Below are positions 18,643 to 27,367 of a stretch of DNA of 64,000 nt, piece after piece; position 1 is the first letter of the stretch; the number at the start of each line of letters is the position of its first letter. The translations under genes were made by a program, and so were the position numbers. The notes under the pieces were generated by a model. It worked only from the letters and a program-made list of their open reading frames with translations, ran no database searches and had not been told where the DNA came from. Source of the DNA: an uncultured Oscillospiraceae bacterium (GTDB taxonomy: Bacteria > Bacillota > Clostridia > Oscillospirales > Acutalibacteraceae). The stretch lies in contig URJZ01000001.1 in assembly GCA_900548305.1 (NCBI GenBank), forward strand, positions 296,001-360,000, written 5' to 3'.

Positions 18643-19050
18643 ATGAAAAAAGATAAAGAAACGAAAAAAAAGAAAAAAGAAAAATCTACTCAAGTTTCTG
18701 TTCCGGAAACTGTGAAAACTGTTAGCCCCGAAACTGAAGATGCGATTTTAGAAACATTGTTAAAGCATATAGGCGGTAAATGGAAAATTCGTATCATTTG
18801 GGCTTTACAGGATGCCCAAAGTAAACGTTACAGTACTTTAAAAAATGAAGTATCTTCTATTACAGATATGATGCTTAGCCAAAGCTTAAAAGAACTTATG
18901 GCCAGCGGTATTGTAGAACGTCATCAATATCAGGAAATTCCTCCAAGGGTGGAATATCAGATTACACAAAAAGGGCTTGCATTAATTCCCATATTCCAAG
19001 ATTGTATTTCTTGGGTAGAATCATTTAAAATAAAAAGTGAAACAAAATAA
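18643..19050 (+). CDS. HxlR family winged-helix transcriptional regulator
   Basis: 135 residues. A Lys-rich N-terminal tail (about 1-20) precedes an HxlR/DUF24 winged helix: LLKHIGGKWKIRIIWALQ, then RYSTLKNEV, MLSQSLKELMASGIVERHQY and the wing PPRVEYQITQKG. The conserved Cys of redox-sensing HxlR members near the N-terminus is absent, so a thiol switch of that kind is unlikely. Monocistronic with its own terminator; target unknown, possibly itself or the upstream exporter. Confidence 0.9.
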   Translation: MKKDKETKKKKKEKSTQVSVPETVKTVSPETEDAILETLLKHIGGKWKIRIIWALQDAQSKRYSTLKNEVSSITDMMLSQSLKELMASGIVERHQYQEIPPRVEYQITQKGLALIPIFQDCISWVESFKIKSETK

Positions 19051-19068
19051 AAGTAGAAAATTTATTAA

Positions 19069-19106
19069 AAAGAGAATGAATCGGTTACAACCTTTTCATT
19101 CTCTTT
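19069..19106 (+). terminator. Terminator of the HxlR gene
   Basis: Arms AAAGAGAATGAA (19069-19080) and TTCATTCTCTTT (19095-19106), then a T tract. Confidence 0.85.
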
Positions 19107-19175
19107 TTTTATATTTTCTGCACTTTACACGAAATTTTTAAATTTTCACTACTTATTTTTTCACATATTTAAAGT

Positions 19176-19218
19176 ACAAAATATTGTGTTATAATTGACT
19201 TTACACACAATATCCTGT
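19176..19218 (+). promoter_or_regulatory. Candidate NrdR boxes
   Basis: Two related palindromes, ACAAAATATTGTGT (19176-19189) and ACACAATATCCTGT (19205-19218), flank and fill the nrdD promoter. They resemble NrdR boxes, the dATP/ATP-sensing repressor sites found before ribonucleotide reductase genes, though the repeat centres are 29 bp apart and each core is 14 rather than 16 bp. Confidence 0.55.
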
Positions 19219-19223
19219 AAAAT
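19195..19223 (+). promoter_or_regulatory. Promoter of nrdD-nrdG
   Basis: TTGACT at 19195-19200, 17-base spacer, TAAAAT at 19218-19223. The second candidate NrdR box lies wholly in the spacer, as expected for repression. Confidence 0.7.
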
Positions 19224-19301
19224 AAGAACACAAATGAAAATAAAAATTTATATAATGATATGATAAAAACCATGATTTAGTTGAAAAGAGGGTGCTTTTT
19301 G

Positions 19302-21623
19302 GTGGTAGAAACTATTAAAAAAAGAAACGGTGTTGTCGTAGCATTTGACGCACAAAAAATATATAATGCTATTTTTAAAGCGAACATTCGTATTGCAGAT
19401 GAAAAATTAACAGAACAACAACTAAATGCACTTACAAAAGAAATTGTAAGTGCATTTCAAACAACTCAAGAGGTTCCTACCGTTGAACAAATTCAAGATG
19501 CTGTTGAGGAGCACCTAATTACACACGGCTATGCAAAAACAGCAAAAGCGTATATTCTATATCGTGCTGAACATGCAAAAATGCGTGAGATGGATGAGAA
19601 CCTTATGAAAATATATGAGGATCTTACCTTTAAACCAAGTGAAGAAGCAGATATTAAACGTGAAAATGCAAATATTGATGCTGATACTGCAATGGGTACT
19701 ATGCTCAAATATGGTTCTGAAGGCGCAAAATGTTTTTATGACGCATATGTTATTCCATCTGAAATGGCAGAAGCACATCGACACGGAGATATTCATATTC
19801 ATGATAAAGACTTCTATGCATTGACAGAAACTTGCTGCCAGATTGACTTAATTAAACTGTTTAAAGACGGATTTTCAACCGGTCATGGTTTTTTACGTGA
19901 ACCAAATGACATTCGCAGTTACACTGCATTGGCATGCATTGCTATTCAAGCAAACCAAAATGAAATGCATGGTGGTCAAAGCGTACCTAATTTTGATTAC
20001 GCAATGGCTTTAGGCGTTGCTAAAACATTCCGTAAATGCTACTTTAAATCTTTGGCACAAGCATTACAGTTTCAAAAGGGATTAAATAAAACAGAAGCTA
20101 CCCAACTTGCAAAAACCATTCAAAATGAAATTGGTACAGACATTACTATGGGTACTACCGATGCATTTGGATCTGCATTAAAAAGATATTTTTCAGATAA
20201 ATCAACCCTTGCTATTACAGAGCAAGAGATTGAAAAAGCACATTCCTATGCAGTAGAAACAGCTATGGATGATACGGATGATGCAACTTATCAAGCTATG
20301 GAAGCTTTAATTCATAATCTAAATACCATGAATTCTCGTGCAGGTGCACAGGTACCATTTAGCTCTTTGAACTATGGTACCGATACTTCTCCTGAAGGCC
20401 GTATGGCTATGAAAAATATTCTTTTAGCAACAGAAAAAGGATTAGGCGGCGGAGAAACAGCAATTTTCCCTATTCAAATTTTTAAAGTCAAAGAAGGAAT
20501 TAGCTATAATAAAGAAGATCCTAACTATGACTTATTCCAACTTTCCATCCGTGTTTCCGCAAAACGTCTTTTCCCTAACTTTAGTTTTATCGATGCTCCG
20601 TTTAATCTACAATATTATAAAGAGGGACATCCTGAAACTGAAATTGCATATATGGGTTGCCGTACCAGAGTAATCGGCAATGTGTACGACCCTTCCAGAG
20701 AAATTGTAAACGGTAGGGGTAACCTTAGCTTTACATCCATTAACCTACCTCGCCTTGGTATTAAAGCAAAAGGTGATATTCATAAATTCTATCAAATGCT
20801 GGATGAAAAAATCGACTTGGTAATTGATCAATTGCTTCACAGATTTAAAATTCAATCTACCAAAAAAGTATATAACTATCCATTCTTAATGGGACAAGGT
20901 GTTTGGATTGACTCTGAAAAATTAGATGCTCAAGACAGCATTGCAGAAATTTTAAAACACGGTACTTTAAGTGTTGGATTTATTGGACTTGCTGAAACAT
21001 TAAAAGCATTAACCGGAAAACATCACGGTGAAAGCACAGAAAGTCAAAAACTAGGATTGGAAATTATCACTCATATGAGAAAACGTATGGATGACAAATC
21101 TGCTGAAACAGGCCTCAACTTTTCTTTACTTGCTACTCCTGCTGAAGGTTTAAGCGGACGTTTTATTAAAATTGATAAAAAACGTTATGGTATTATTCCT
21201 GGTGTTACCGACCGCGATTATTATACAAATAGTTTCCATATTCCTGTGTACTATCCAATTAAAGCTCATGAAAAAATTACATTAGAAGCTCCTTACCACG
21301 CTTTGACCAATGCCGGTCACATTAGCTATGTGGAACTTGACGGTGATACCTGCAAAAACGTAGAAGCTTTTGAATCTGTAATTCGCTGTATGAAAGAAGC
21401 TGGCATTGGTTACGGTTCTATTAACCATCCTGTAGATCGCGACCCATGCTGTGGCTATAATGGCATCATTGATAATGAATGTCCTAAATGTCACCGAACA
21501 GAAGAAGAAGGTCCTAAATTTGAACGTATCCGCAGAATTACAGGATATTTGGTGGGAACCACAGACCGTTGGAACAATGCAAAACGTGCAGAAGAAAAAG
21601 ATCGTGTAAAACATGGACGATAA
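19302..21623 (+). CDS. nrdD: Anaerobic (class III) ribonucleoside-triphosphate reductase
   Basis: 773-residue glycyl-radical enzyme that reduces NTPs to dNTPs without oxygen. N-terminal ATP-cone (about 1-90, KKRNGVVVAFDAQKI) senses dATP. The large barrel carries GHGFLREPNDIRSYTALA and GAQVPFSSLNYGTD. Near the C-terminus a zinc site (DPCCGYNGIIDNECPKCHR) precedes the glycyl-radical motif RRITGYLVG, radical Gly about residue 748. The frame opens at TTG 19281; GTG 19302 (or TTG 19299) is chosen because agaggg at 19287-19292 lies at proper distance. The activase gene nrdG follows after 95 bases. Confidence 0.97.
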   Translation: MVETIKKRNGVVVAFDAQKIYNAIFKANIRIADEKLTEQQLNALTKEIVSAFQTTQEVPTVEQIQDAVEEHLITHGYAKTAKAYILYRAEHAKMREMDENLMKIYEDLTFKPSEEADIKRENANIDADTAMGTMLKYGSEGAKCFYDAYVIPSEMAEAHRHGDIHIHDKDFYALTETCCQIDLIKLFKDGFSTGHGFLREPNDIRSYTALACIAIQANQNEMHGGQSVPNFDYAMALGVAKTFRKCYFKSLAQALQFQKGLNKTEATQLAKTIQNEIGTDITMGTTDAFGSALKRYFSDKSTLAITEQEIEKAHSYAVETAMDDTDDATYQAMEALIHNLNTMNSRAGAQVPFSSLNYGTDTSPEGRMAMKNILLATEKGLGGGETAIFPIQIFKVKEGISYNKEDPNYDLFQLSIRVSAKRLFPNFSFIDAPFNLQYYKEGHPETEIAYMGCRTRVIGNVYDPSREIVNGRGNLSFTSINLPRLGIKAKGDIHKFYQMLDEKIDLVIDQLLHRFKIQSTKKVYNYPFLMGQGVWIDSEKLDAQDSIAEILKHGTLSVGFIGLAETLKALTGKHHGESTESQKLGLEIITHMRKRMDDKSAETGLNFSLLATPAEGLSGRFIKIDKKRYGIIPGVTDRDYYTNSFHIPVYYPIKAHEKITLEAPYHALTNAGHISYVELDGDTCKNVEAFESVIRCMKEAGIGYGSINHPVDRDPCCGYNGIIDNECPKCHRTEEEGPKFERIRRITGYLVGTTDRWNNAKRAEEKDRVKHGR

Positions 21624-21642
21624 ACAATAAAGCATAATGAAA

Positions 21643-21679
21643 AAAGGTTCAGATATCTTTTCAGATATCCTGAACCTTT
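21643..21679 (+). terminator. Hairpin between nrdD and nrdG
   Basis: AAAGGTTCA-GATATC pairs with GATATC-C-TGAACCTTT (one bulge), followed by CTTACT rather than a clean T-run. Probably a partial terminator or mRNA-processing hairpin that lowers nrdG relative to nrdD. Confidence 0.6.
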
Positions 21680-21718
21680 CTTACTCACTCCAAAATGGGA
21701 AAGAAATGAGGAATTGTT

Positions 21719-22225
21719 ATGGGAGATACACTCCGAATCAGCGGAATTATTGATGAATCTATTGTAGATGGTAAAGGGTTGAGATATACTATTTTCACAC
21801 AAGGTTGCCCTCATCACTGTGAAGGATGCCATAATCCTGATACCCACGACTTTGGAGGAGGGACGGAAAAAGAGATTACTGTTATTTATGAAGAAATTTG
21901 TAAAAATCCTTTGCTAAGTGGTGTTACTTTTAGCGGAGGCGAGCCTTTTTGTCAATCTGCTCCATTAGCAGCATTAGCTGAAATGGTACATAAAAAGGGA
22001 TTAAATGTAACTACCTATACAGGGTATACTTTTGAGCAATTATTAGAAATGAAAAATTCGGATATTCAACATTTACTCACCCAAACAGATATTTTAATTG
22101 ACGGAAAATTTGACATCACACAAAAAGATTTATCTCTATCTTTCCGCGGAAGCAAAAATCAAAGAGTAATTGACGTAAAGCAATCGTTGGCACAAGGAAC
22201 AGTTGTTTTAGCAGAAGGATACTGA
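21719..22225 (+). CDS. nrdG: Anaerobic ribonucleotide reductase activating protein (radical SAM)
   Basis: 168-residue radical SAM activase that installs the glycyl radical on NrdD. The CxxxCxxC iron-sulfur motif is in FTQGCPHHCEGCHNPDTH (about residues 25-45), and the SAM-binding GGE motif is VTFSGGEPFCQ. Ends with RGSKNQRVIDVKQSL, usual in NrdG. Atgagga before the ATG serves as ribosome site. Acts in the cytosol on the upstream gene product. Confidence 0.96.
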   Translation: MGDTLRISGIIDESIVDGKGLRYTIFTQGCPHHCEGCHNPDTHDFGGGTEKEITVIYEEICKNPLLSGVTFSGGEPFCQSAPLAALAEMVHKKGLNVTTYTGYTFEQLLEMKNSDIQHLLTQTDILIDGKFDITQKDLSLSFRGSKNQRVIDVKQSLAQGTVVLAEGY

Positions 22226-22263
22226 TTTTTTCTGATACATGTTAGCAGTATCAACATAAAAGT

Positions 22264-22296
22264 AAAAAGGACAGCACAAGATGTGCTGTCCTTTTT
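22264..22296 (+). terminator. Terminator between nrdG and the convergent DUF4340 gene
   Basis: AAAAAGGACAGCACA (22264-22278) pairs with TGTGCTGTCCTTTTT (22282-22296); works in both directions because both ends are A/T tracts. Confidence 0.9.
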
Positions 22297-22324
22297 TATT
22301 TCCATGGAAATATCTCAAGCTATT

Positions 22325-23752
22325 TTATATTGGCATACTTCCTATCAAAGAATCAAATGAAGCTATTCCAATGGTACCTCTTATCATATCTTCTGTAACA
22401 ACCAGTATATTACCATCTGTTTCATAAAAAGATATGGTATCAATACGGTCAGTATCAAAGTGTTTCACCGTTATTTTTAACGCAGGCTCCCCTTCTGCTG
22501 TTAAATTAGTTGCTTGTTCCAACACTATATTTTGAATTGCTGATAAAAAGGACTCATATTGCTGAGAATCCATTTGAGTGCCATTCAAAACAGGATAATA
22601 CTGATAATATGTTTTATTCTCTGTTGATTTATATTCATCCTCTTCACGCTCTAACGATATATGGGAAATATGATTTTTATAATCTATTTCAAAAGCAGAA
22701 AAATCTGTTTCATCTGTTGCATATATCCTAGGATTTGTCAATGAAAATAACGTTGCATCTGTAAAGACTGAAATCTTATCACTGTTTATCTTATAGATAA
22801 CATCAGAATCTGCTTTTTTTACATAATACATATTATCGTCTGTTTTATTTCCTATTAGCAATTGATAAGACTGTTGATTTACTACAAAAGAAATATGAGA
22901 ATCAGGTTCCTTCAAACCATATTGCTCCAACTGTTCTTGATTTGCAGAAGCTGTGATTACTTCATCTGCCTTTAAAGACTCTAAACATGTTTTCATCTGA
23001 TCCAGTGTGGTATCATTTGGCTTAATTGTTTGATAATCAGACAAAGAATATGTTTTTCCACTTACTTTTTCATATACTAATTCTTTCGTTAAATTAGGAT
23101 TCATAATAGAGATACTGCTAAAACCATTTTCAGCAGCATTATAATCATTTTTGTTTACATAATCATATTGAGATATTGAAAAAATAGTTTTATTTAGTAA
23201 ATCATCCCTTGAACCCAGCATACTGGATTCTATCATAATAACATAAACATTGGAAGAATCTTTGGCACACATATAATATTTATTATTTTTTCCATTTACT
23301 GCATTTCCTATATAATAATCGTATATTTCGCCGTCTTCATACATAACGGAAATAGTTGCAATCGGATTATCCAAACCATATTCTGAAAGATTTTCAACAT
23401 TACCAATATTATTTGTTGAAACAGGATTGCAACCATACTTAACAATATTTTGTATGGCATAGACATCTAATTGATTGATATCCATACCTTCAATTGTATA
23501 ATAAGTATCTGCATCTCCATGCACATCACCAAAGGGAACTATAGTATATGTTCCATATTGGTTGGTAATTTTCATTGATTGCACATGCTCAATGCTAGGG
23601 GAAACCAACGTTGCCTTTTCATCTGTATCGACAGAAGAGGAAGATTCCACTTTTTGTTCATTAGACCTAGTTAAAAAGAAAGCAAGCAACACTGCGCTGA
23701 CTGCAATAATGATGGCAACCATAATAGTAACAGTTCTTGTTAATTTATCCAC
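22325..23752 (-). CDS. DUF4340 domain-containing membrane-anchored protein
   Basis: 475 residues. One N-terminal membrane helix (about 7-29) anchors a large extracytoplasmic part. Two repeats resemble DUF4340: NLSEYGLDNPIATISVMY with IGNAVNGKNNKYYM, and EQYGLKEPDSHISFVV with IGNKTDDNMYYVKK. DUF4340 proteins often sit with ABC exporter (Gld-type) genes, but here the gene stands alone between terminators, so its partner and role are unknown. ATG 23752; the lipoprotein gene on the same strand is downstream of its promoter side. Confidence 0.75.
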   Translation of the reverse strand: MDKLTRTVTIMVAIIIAVSAVLLAFFLTRSNEQKVESSSSVDTDEKATLVSPSIEHVQSMKITNQYGTYTIVPFGDVHGDADTYYTIEGMDINQLDVYAIQNIVKYGCNPVSTNNIGNVENLSEYGLDNPIATISVMYEDGEIYDYYIGNAVNGKNNKYYMCAKDSSNVYVIMIESSMLGSRDDLLNKTIFSISQYDYVNKNDYNAAENGFSSISIMNPNLTKELVYEKVSGKTYSLSDYQTIKPNDTTLDQMKTCLESLKADEVITASANQEQLEQYGLKEPDSHISFVVNQQSYQLLIGNKTDDNMYYVKKADSDVIYKINSDKISVFTDATLFSLTNPRIYATDETDFSAFEIDYKNHISHISLEREEDEYKSTENKTYYQYYPVLNGTQMDSQQYESFLSAIQNIVLEQATNLTAEGEPALKITVKHFDTDRIDTISFYETDGNILVVTEDMIRGTIGIASFDSLIGSMPI

Positions 23753-23890
23753 AGCAAACTTCCTTCCCTTTTATTTCATAGTGTACAAAAAAATATCTAT
23801 TTGATGATTTATATTATATCATGCAGTATGATGTTAGTAAAGAAAAGCTCCTGAAGGATCCATGTCCAGATTGTAAATATTGTTTGAACA

Positions 23891-23928
23891 AAAAAACTGC
23901 ATTGTAAAATAATACAATGCAGTTTTTT
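23891..23928 (-). terminator. Terminator of the lipoprotein gene at 23940
   Basis: AAAAAACTGCATTGTA (23891-23906) pairs with TACAATGCAGTTTTTT (23913-23928). Confidence 0.88.
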
Positions 23929-23939
23929 ATTATTCTATT

Positions 23940-24473
23940 TTAGTCATCTACACCCAAGCGCCATTCCAAAGAATCTTTTGCCATATCCAAACGATGATCC
24001 AATTGATCCAATGTACGGTCTAACTGGCTATATTGGTCGTAAGTTAAAGTTCCTGCTCTTAAAGCCATCTCAATTTGATTCTCAAATTGTTCCAGTTCAA
24101 ACTCTACTGGTTCTATTTGCATTTTTACTTGTCCATACAAATTTATATTTTCGCTATGTGTAGATTTTGGCTGAGTAGAGTCTGCCAATTGTATAGCAGA
24201 CTCTACTTTTTGTGACAACTCGGTAGTGTCAAAATTGGTATTTGATTGCTGTGAATTGTTATTATTTGTAGGTACGGAAGAAGTTGCAACATTTGCATCA
24301 TCATTTTTTGAAGAAGCATCTGTGCTATTACTATCTACAGTATTTTGCGAATTTAATTGCTGCTCCAATTGGGAAATTTTATTTTCGAGAACCTGTGTGT
24401 CTCCTGATGAACAGCCGGTAGAAATTGCTACGATGCCAATTGCAACGATTAATAAAAATAAAGTCCTTTTCAT
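23940..24473 (-). CDS. Lipoprotein with helical C-terminal domain, function unknown
   Basis: 177 residues. Signal peptide with lipobox ISTGC, lipidated Cys21. A short coiled coil (VLENKISQLEQQLNSQ, about 28-43) leads into a Ser/Asn/Thr-rich linker (about 44-82) and a helical tail (about 84-170) with heptad-like Leu/Ile and charged residues. I do not recognise a family. Flanked by its own terminator; probably monocistronic. Confidence 0.8.
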   Translation of the reverse strand: MKRTLFLLIVAIGIVAISTGCSSGDTQVLENKISQLEQQLNSQNTVDSNSTDASSKNDDANVATSSVPTNNNNSQQSNTNFDTTELSQKVESAIQLADSTQPKSTHSENINLYGQVKMQIEPVEFELEQFENQIEMALRAGTLTYDQYSQLDRTLDQLDHRLDMAKDSLEWRLGVDD

Positions 24474-24693
24474 AAATCTACTATCCTTTCGTAAAACCTA
24501 AATATCTAACTATAGTAATTAGGTATAATTATATCACTTCACAGATCAAAGTAAATAGAAAGACTCAATAAAAATATAGCTTGAATTTTATAGATTCATT
24601 CTAGGATTGCCTATTTATTTGAAATTATGTACATTTCTTATTTTATTGTATGAAAAAAAGATGGAATGTTTCCAAAAAGACAAAAAGTATAAA

Positions 24694-25323
24694 CTAATGA
24701 TCCGGATAAAAAGTAATTGCAACGTACTTCCAAAACTCTTTTGCCAAAGTTAAAGAGGAATGATATATTTCACTTCCGCTGTAATGCCAAATATCGAATC
24801 CCTCTAACTTTTTTATTTCTCTATCACGTATATTGTTTTTTTCTACTTTTTGAGGTGTATTATAATGAATATGGAAACCGTCACATTCTATACCAATTTT
24901 TACTTTTCCTGTTTTTCTGTCACAAAGAGCAAAATCAATGTGATATTTATTGTTACATACTGTTTTTTGCGGCATGATATAACTTAGTTTCCAAATATAT
25001 TCCGGCATTGTACTGCATAATGAAATATAAAATAAATGTTCTATCGGACTATGCTGAAATATATGTGCCATAGGTATGGTTGGCAGTTTAAAATTAGAAT
25101 ATGCATCTACCATTTCAAATACCAACGCTTTTTTACTTGTTCTATCATCTATTTGCTCTTTTTGATAAAAAAACTTAATATACTCTAACATGCAAACGAT
25201 ATGCTCACTTGCATAATAGGTCTTTTCACTGTTCATTTGGTGATACTGGCAAATACGCAAAAATTGTCTTTTGAAATCTTTTTGTAATTCTGTTATACTT
25301 GAAATAAATATATGGTGGTTCAT
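24694..25323 (-). CDS. Orphan DUF559-like (PD-(D/E)XK fold) nuclease-related protein
   Basis: 209 residues. The C-terminal half matches the DUF559/Vsr-like endonuclease pattern: KYHIDFALCD (Asp130), the core strand KVKIGIECDGFHIH (Glu146, Asp148) and RDREIKKLEGFDIWHYSGSEI (Arg167). These are the positions of catalytic acids in PD-(D/E)XK folds. The N-terminal half (1-110) is helical and unlike anything I recognise. No methyltransferase, toxin partner or restriction gene is adjacent. Start ATG 25323 has a weak ribosome site. Possible roles: mismatch or nucleotide-damage nuclease, solitary defence nuclease, or a decayed mobile gene. Confidence 0.6.
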   Translation of the reverse strand: MNHHIFISSITELQKDFKRQFLRICQYHQMNSEKTYYASEHIVCMLEYIKFFYQKEQIDDRTSKKALVFEMVDAYSNFKLPTIPMAHIFQHSPIEHLFYISLCSTMPEYIWKLSYIMPQKTVCNNKYHIDFALCDRKTGKVKIGIECDGFHIHYNTPQKVEKNNIRDREIKKLEGFDIWHYSGSEIYHSSLTLAKEFWKYVAITFYPDH

Positions 25324-25483
25324 ATAAAGAAGATTCTACCTTTCTTTTATCATTCACATAAAATTGATAAGATTCGACATATTTCCTTTATTTTCCATAA
25401 TATATAATTTATTTCAAAATTTCAAGTGAAAAATAACTCAAAGCAGTTATCTTTTTCATTCAAATTCAGATAGGAGAATTCAT

Positions 25484-25660
25484 ATGGCAAATGATAAAAT
25501 AATTTGTAAATGTTATAAAGTCACAGAAAAAGACATCAAAAAAGCAATTAAAAATGGGGCAGAGTCCGCAAAAGATGTTCGTAAAGAAACAAAAGCAGAT
25601 ACTGCATGTAGACATTGTACCAAAAAATTTGAAAAAACAGTAAAAGATTTACTGAAATAA
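25484..25660 (+). CDS. Small BFD-type [2Fe-2S] binding protein
   Basis: 58 residues, below the usual size cut-off. Starts at ATG 25484 behind taggag (25471-25476) and ends at TAA 25658-25660, followed by a strong terminator. The pattern CKC at residues 8-10 and CRHC near 42-45 (CxC ... CxxC) with the helical stretch TEKDIKKAIKNGAESAKDVRKE is that of bacterioferritin-associated ferredoxin (Fer2_BFD), whose four Cys hold one [2Fe-2S] cluster. In Clostridia such stand-alone BFD proteins are common; the redox partner is not encoded beside it. Confidence 0.85.
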   Translation: MANDKIICKCYKVTEKDIKKAIKNGAESAKDVRKETKADTACRHCTKKFEKTVKDLLK

Positions 25661-25664
25661 TATA

Positions 25665-25695
25665 AAAAGCGCAGGTAGATATTACCTGCGCTTTT
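25665..25695 (+). terminator. Terminator of the BFD gene
   Basis: AAAAGCGCAGGTA (25665-25677) pairs with TACCTGCGCTTTT (25683-25695), then ACTTTTTT. Also placed to stop the convergent NUDIX gene. Confidence 0.92.
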
Positions 25696-25706
25696 ACTTT
25701 TTTAGA

Positions 25707-26255
25707 TTAAATATTTTTGTGATTTATAAGCATGGCTGCTTTTAAAACTGCAACCTGTGTTTTTCCGTCAGGAATTTCGTTATTTAATACCATTTCAACT
25801 GCTTTTTCTATGGGAATTAAAATTGGTTCAATAAATTCGTCTTCATCGGGATGATTTTCCCCAATAGACGAAACTCTGCAAAAATATAAGTGAAGTACTT
25901 CATCACAAAATCCTGCACTGGGATAGAATGTTCCTAAAGAAATATAATTCTTCCCAATAGCACCTGTTTCTTCCTGTAATTCTCTCTTTGCAGCCTCAAG
26001 AGGCTGATTTTCACCGGGATCCAGCTTTCCTGCAGGTAATTCCAACAGAACAGTTTCGTAAGGATAACGGAATTGACGTACAAACAGCAATTCATTGTTA
26101 TCGGTTAAAGCAGCAATGGTAACACCACCCGGATGTTCCACTACTTCTCTTGTTGCAGTATTTCCATTTGGCAATTCAACTTCATCAACACGCATTTTTA
26201 AAATCTTACCTTGATATTGATACTCTCTTTTTAACGTTTTCTCTGTTAAATTCAT
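25707..26255 (-). CDS. NUDIX hydrolase, ADP-ribose pyrophosphatase type
   Basis: 182 residues. The Nudix box GKLDPGENQPLEAAKRELQEETGA fits GX5EX7REUXEEXGU. The N-terminal KILKMRVDEVELPNGNTATREVVEHPGGV is the dimer-forming domain of ADP-ribose pyrophosphatases (NudF/YqkG). Cleaves ADP-ribose to AMP and ribose-5-phosphate. The frame extends to 26300, but the ATG at 26255 (MNLTEKTL) has aaggatt at proper distance and matches family starts. Confidence 0.93.
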   Translation of the reverse strand: MNLTEKTLKREYQYQGKILKMRVDEVELPNGNTATREVVEHPGGVTIAALTDNNELLFVRQFRYPYETVLLELPAGKLDPGENQPLEAAKRELQEETGAIGKNYISLGTFYPSAGFCDEVLHLYFCRVSSIGENHPDEDEFIEPILIPIEKAVEMVLNNEIPDGKTQVAVLKAAMLINHKNI

Positions 26256-26382
26256 TAAAATCCTTCTTTCTATGGAAAAACACTTGCAATATAGGGGCAT
26301 TTGTTTCTATATTCGCATAATTTATAGTAAGGTTTCTTATTATTTTATAGTATCCTAAGCCAGATAGCAAGGGGGAATTTTG

Positions 26383-27294
26383 TTGTATCAGTGGAATCAA
26401 CAACCCAGTGATTACGGTAACATATGTAAAATGGCAGATAAAATTACATCTTCTTACCCTTATTTTCAAAAATATATTTATGGAAAAAGTCTTTGCGGAC
26501 GTAACTTAATTGCCTTAGAATCAACATGCAAAGGCGAACTTGGCAGACAGCCTGTTCTTTTTGCTGCTGCTTTCCACGGAATGGAATGGATTACAACATC
26601 TGTTTTGCTCTGTTTTACCGAGCGGTTATGCAAAGCTGCTCAACAAGAAAAAACATTATGCGGCAAAGACGCTGCGGCAGCATTACAACGCAGCCGATTG
26701 ATTGTCGTTCCATGTGTGAATCCCGATGGTGTAGAAATTCAAATACACGGTGCAGAATCAGCAGGCGAGTATACAAATTTAGTAAAAGAAGTAAGCAAAG
26801 GAGACACCACGCATTGGCAGTCAAATGCGCGCGGTGTGGATATCAACCATAATTTTAATGCTTATTGGCATAAACTACAGCAAATGGAAGTCGAAGATGG
26901 TATTACAGGACCTGCAATGACAAGATATGGAGGAACTTATCCTGAAAGTGAACCGGAAAGTAAATATCTGGCAGATTTGACTCGTAAATGTGAATTTGAG
27001 TATGCGCTAGCCTTCCATAGTCAAGGGAAAGAGATTTATTATGGATTTGATGATTATCTTCCTCCCAATTCAGAACACATGGCCAAAAAACTTGCCGCAT
27101 CAAGCGGGTATTCATTATCAAAACCGGAAGGATTGGCATCTTACGGAGGATATAAAGACTGGTTTATTTGCCGATTTAGAAGACCGGGATTTACCATTGA
27201 AGTAGGAAAAGGAATAAATCCTTTACCTATTTCTCAATTTGATGAAATTTATCAAACAATAGAACCTATGTTAATAGAAGCCTTATTTTTATAA
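26383..27294 (+). CDS. M14 zinc carboxypeptidase (gamma-D-glutamyl-diamino acid peptidase type)
   Basis: 303-residue M14 metallopeptidase. Zinc ligands HxxE are His65 and Glu68 in AAFHGMEWITTS; the third ligand is in LAFHSQGKEIYY; catalytic Glu is in FTIEVGKG; substrate-binding NARGVDINHNFNAYW precedes. Relatives (MpaA, endopeptidase I, YqgT) cleave gamma-D-Glu-meso-diaminopimelate bonds of cell-wall peptides. There is no signal peptide and no LysM domain, which suggests a cytosolic muropeptide-recycling enzyme. TTG start 26383 (or 26380) behind ggggga. Diverges from the NUDIX gene. Confidence 0.92.
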   Translation: MYQWNQQPSDYGNICKMADKITSSYPYFQKYIYGKSLCGRNLIALESTCKGELGRQPVLFAAAFHGMEWITTSVLLCFTERLCKAAQQEKTLCGKDAAAALQRSRLIVVPCVNPDGVEIQIHGAESAGEYTNLVKEVSKGDTTHWQSNARGVDINHNFNAYWHKLQQMEVEDGITGPAMTRYGGTYPESEPESKYLADLTRKCEFEYALAFHSQGKEIYYGFDDYLPPNSEHMAKKLAASSGYSLSKPEGLASYGGYKDWFICRFRRPGFTIEVGKGINPLPISQFDEIYQTIEPMLIEALFL

Positions 27295-27306
27295 AAAATG
27301 ATGACA

Positions 27307-27335
27307 TTGTTTTTTCATCTTATTTATAGTATGAT
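27307..27335 (+). promoter_or_regulatory. Promoter of the lipoprotein gene at 27368
   Basis: TTGTTT at 27307-27312, 17-base spacer, TATGAT at 27330-27335. Confidence 0.5.
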
Positions 27336-27367
27336 GAAAATAATCTGAAAAGAAAGGATGTTTCAAT

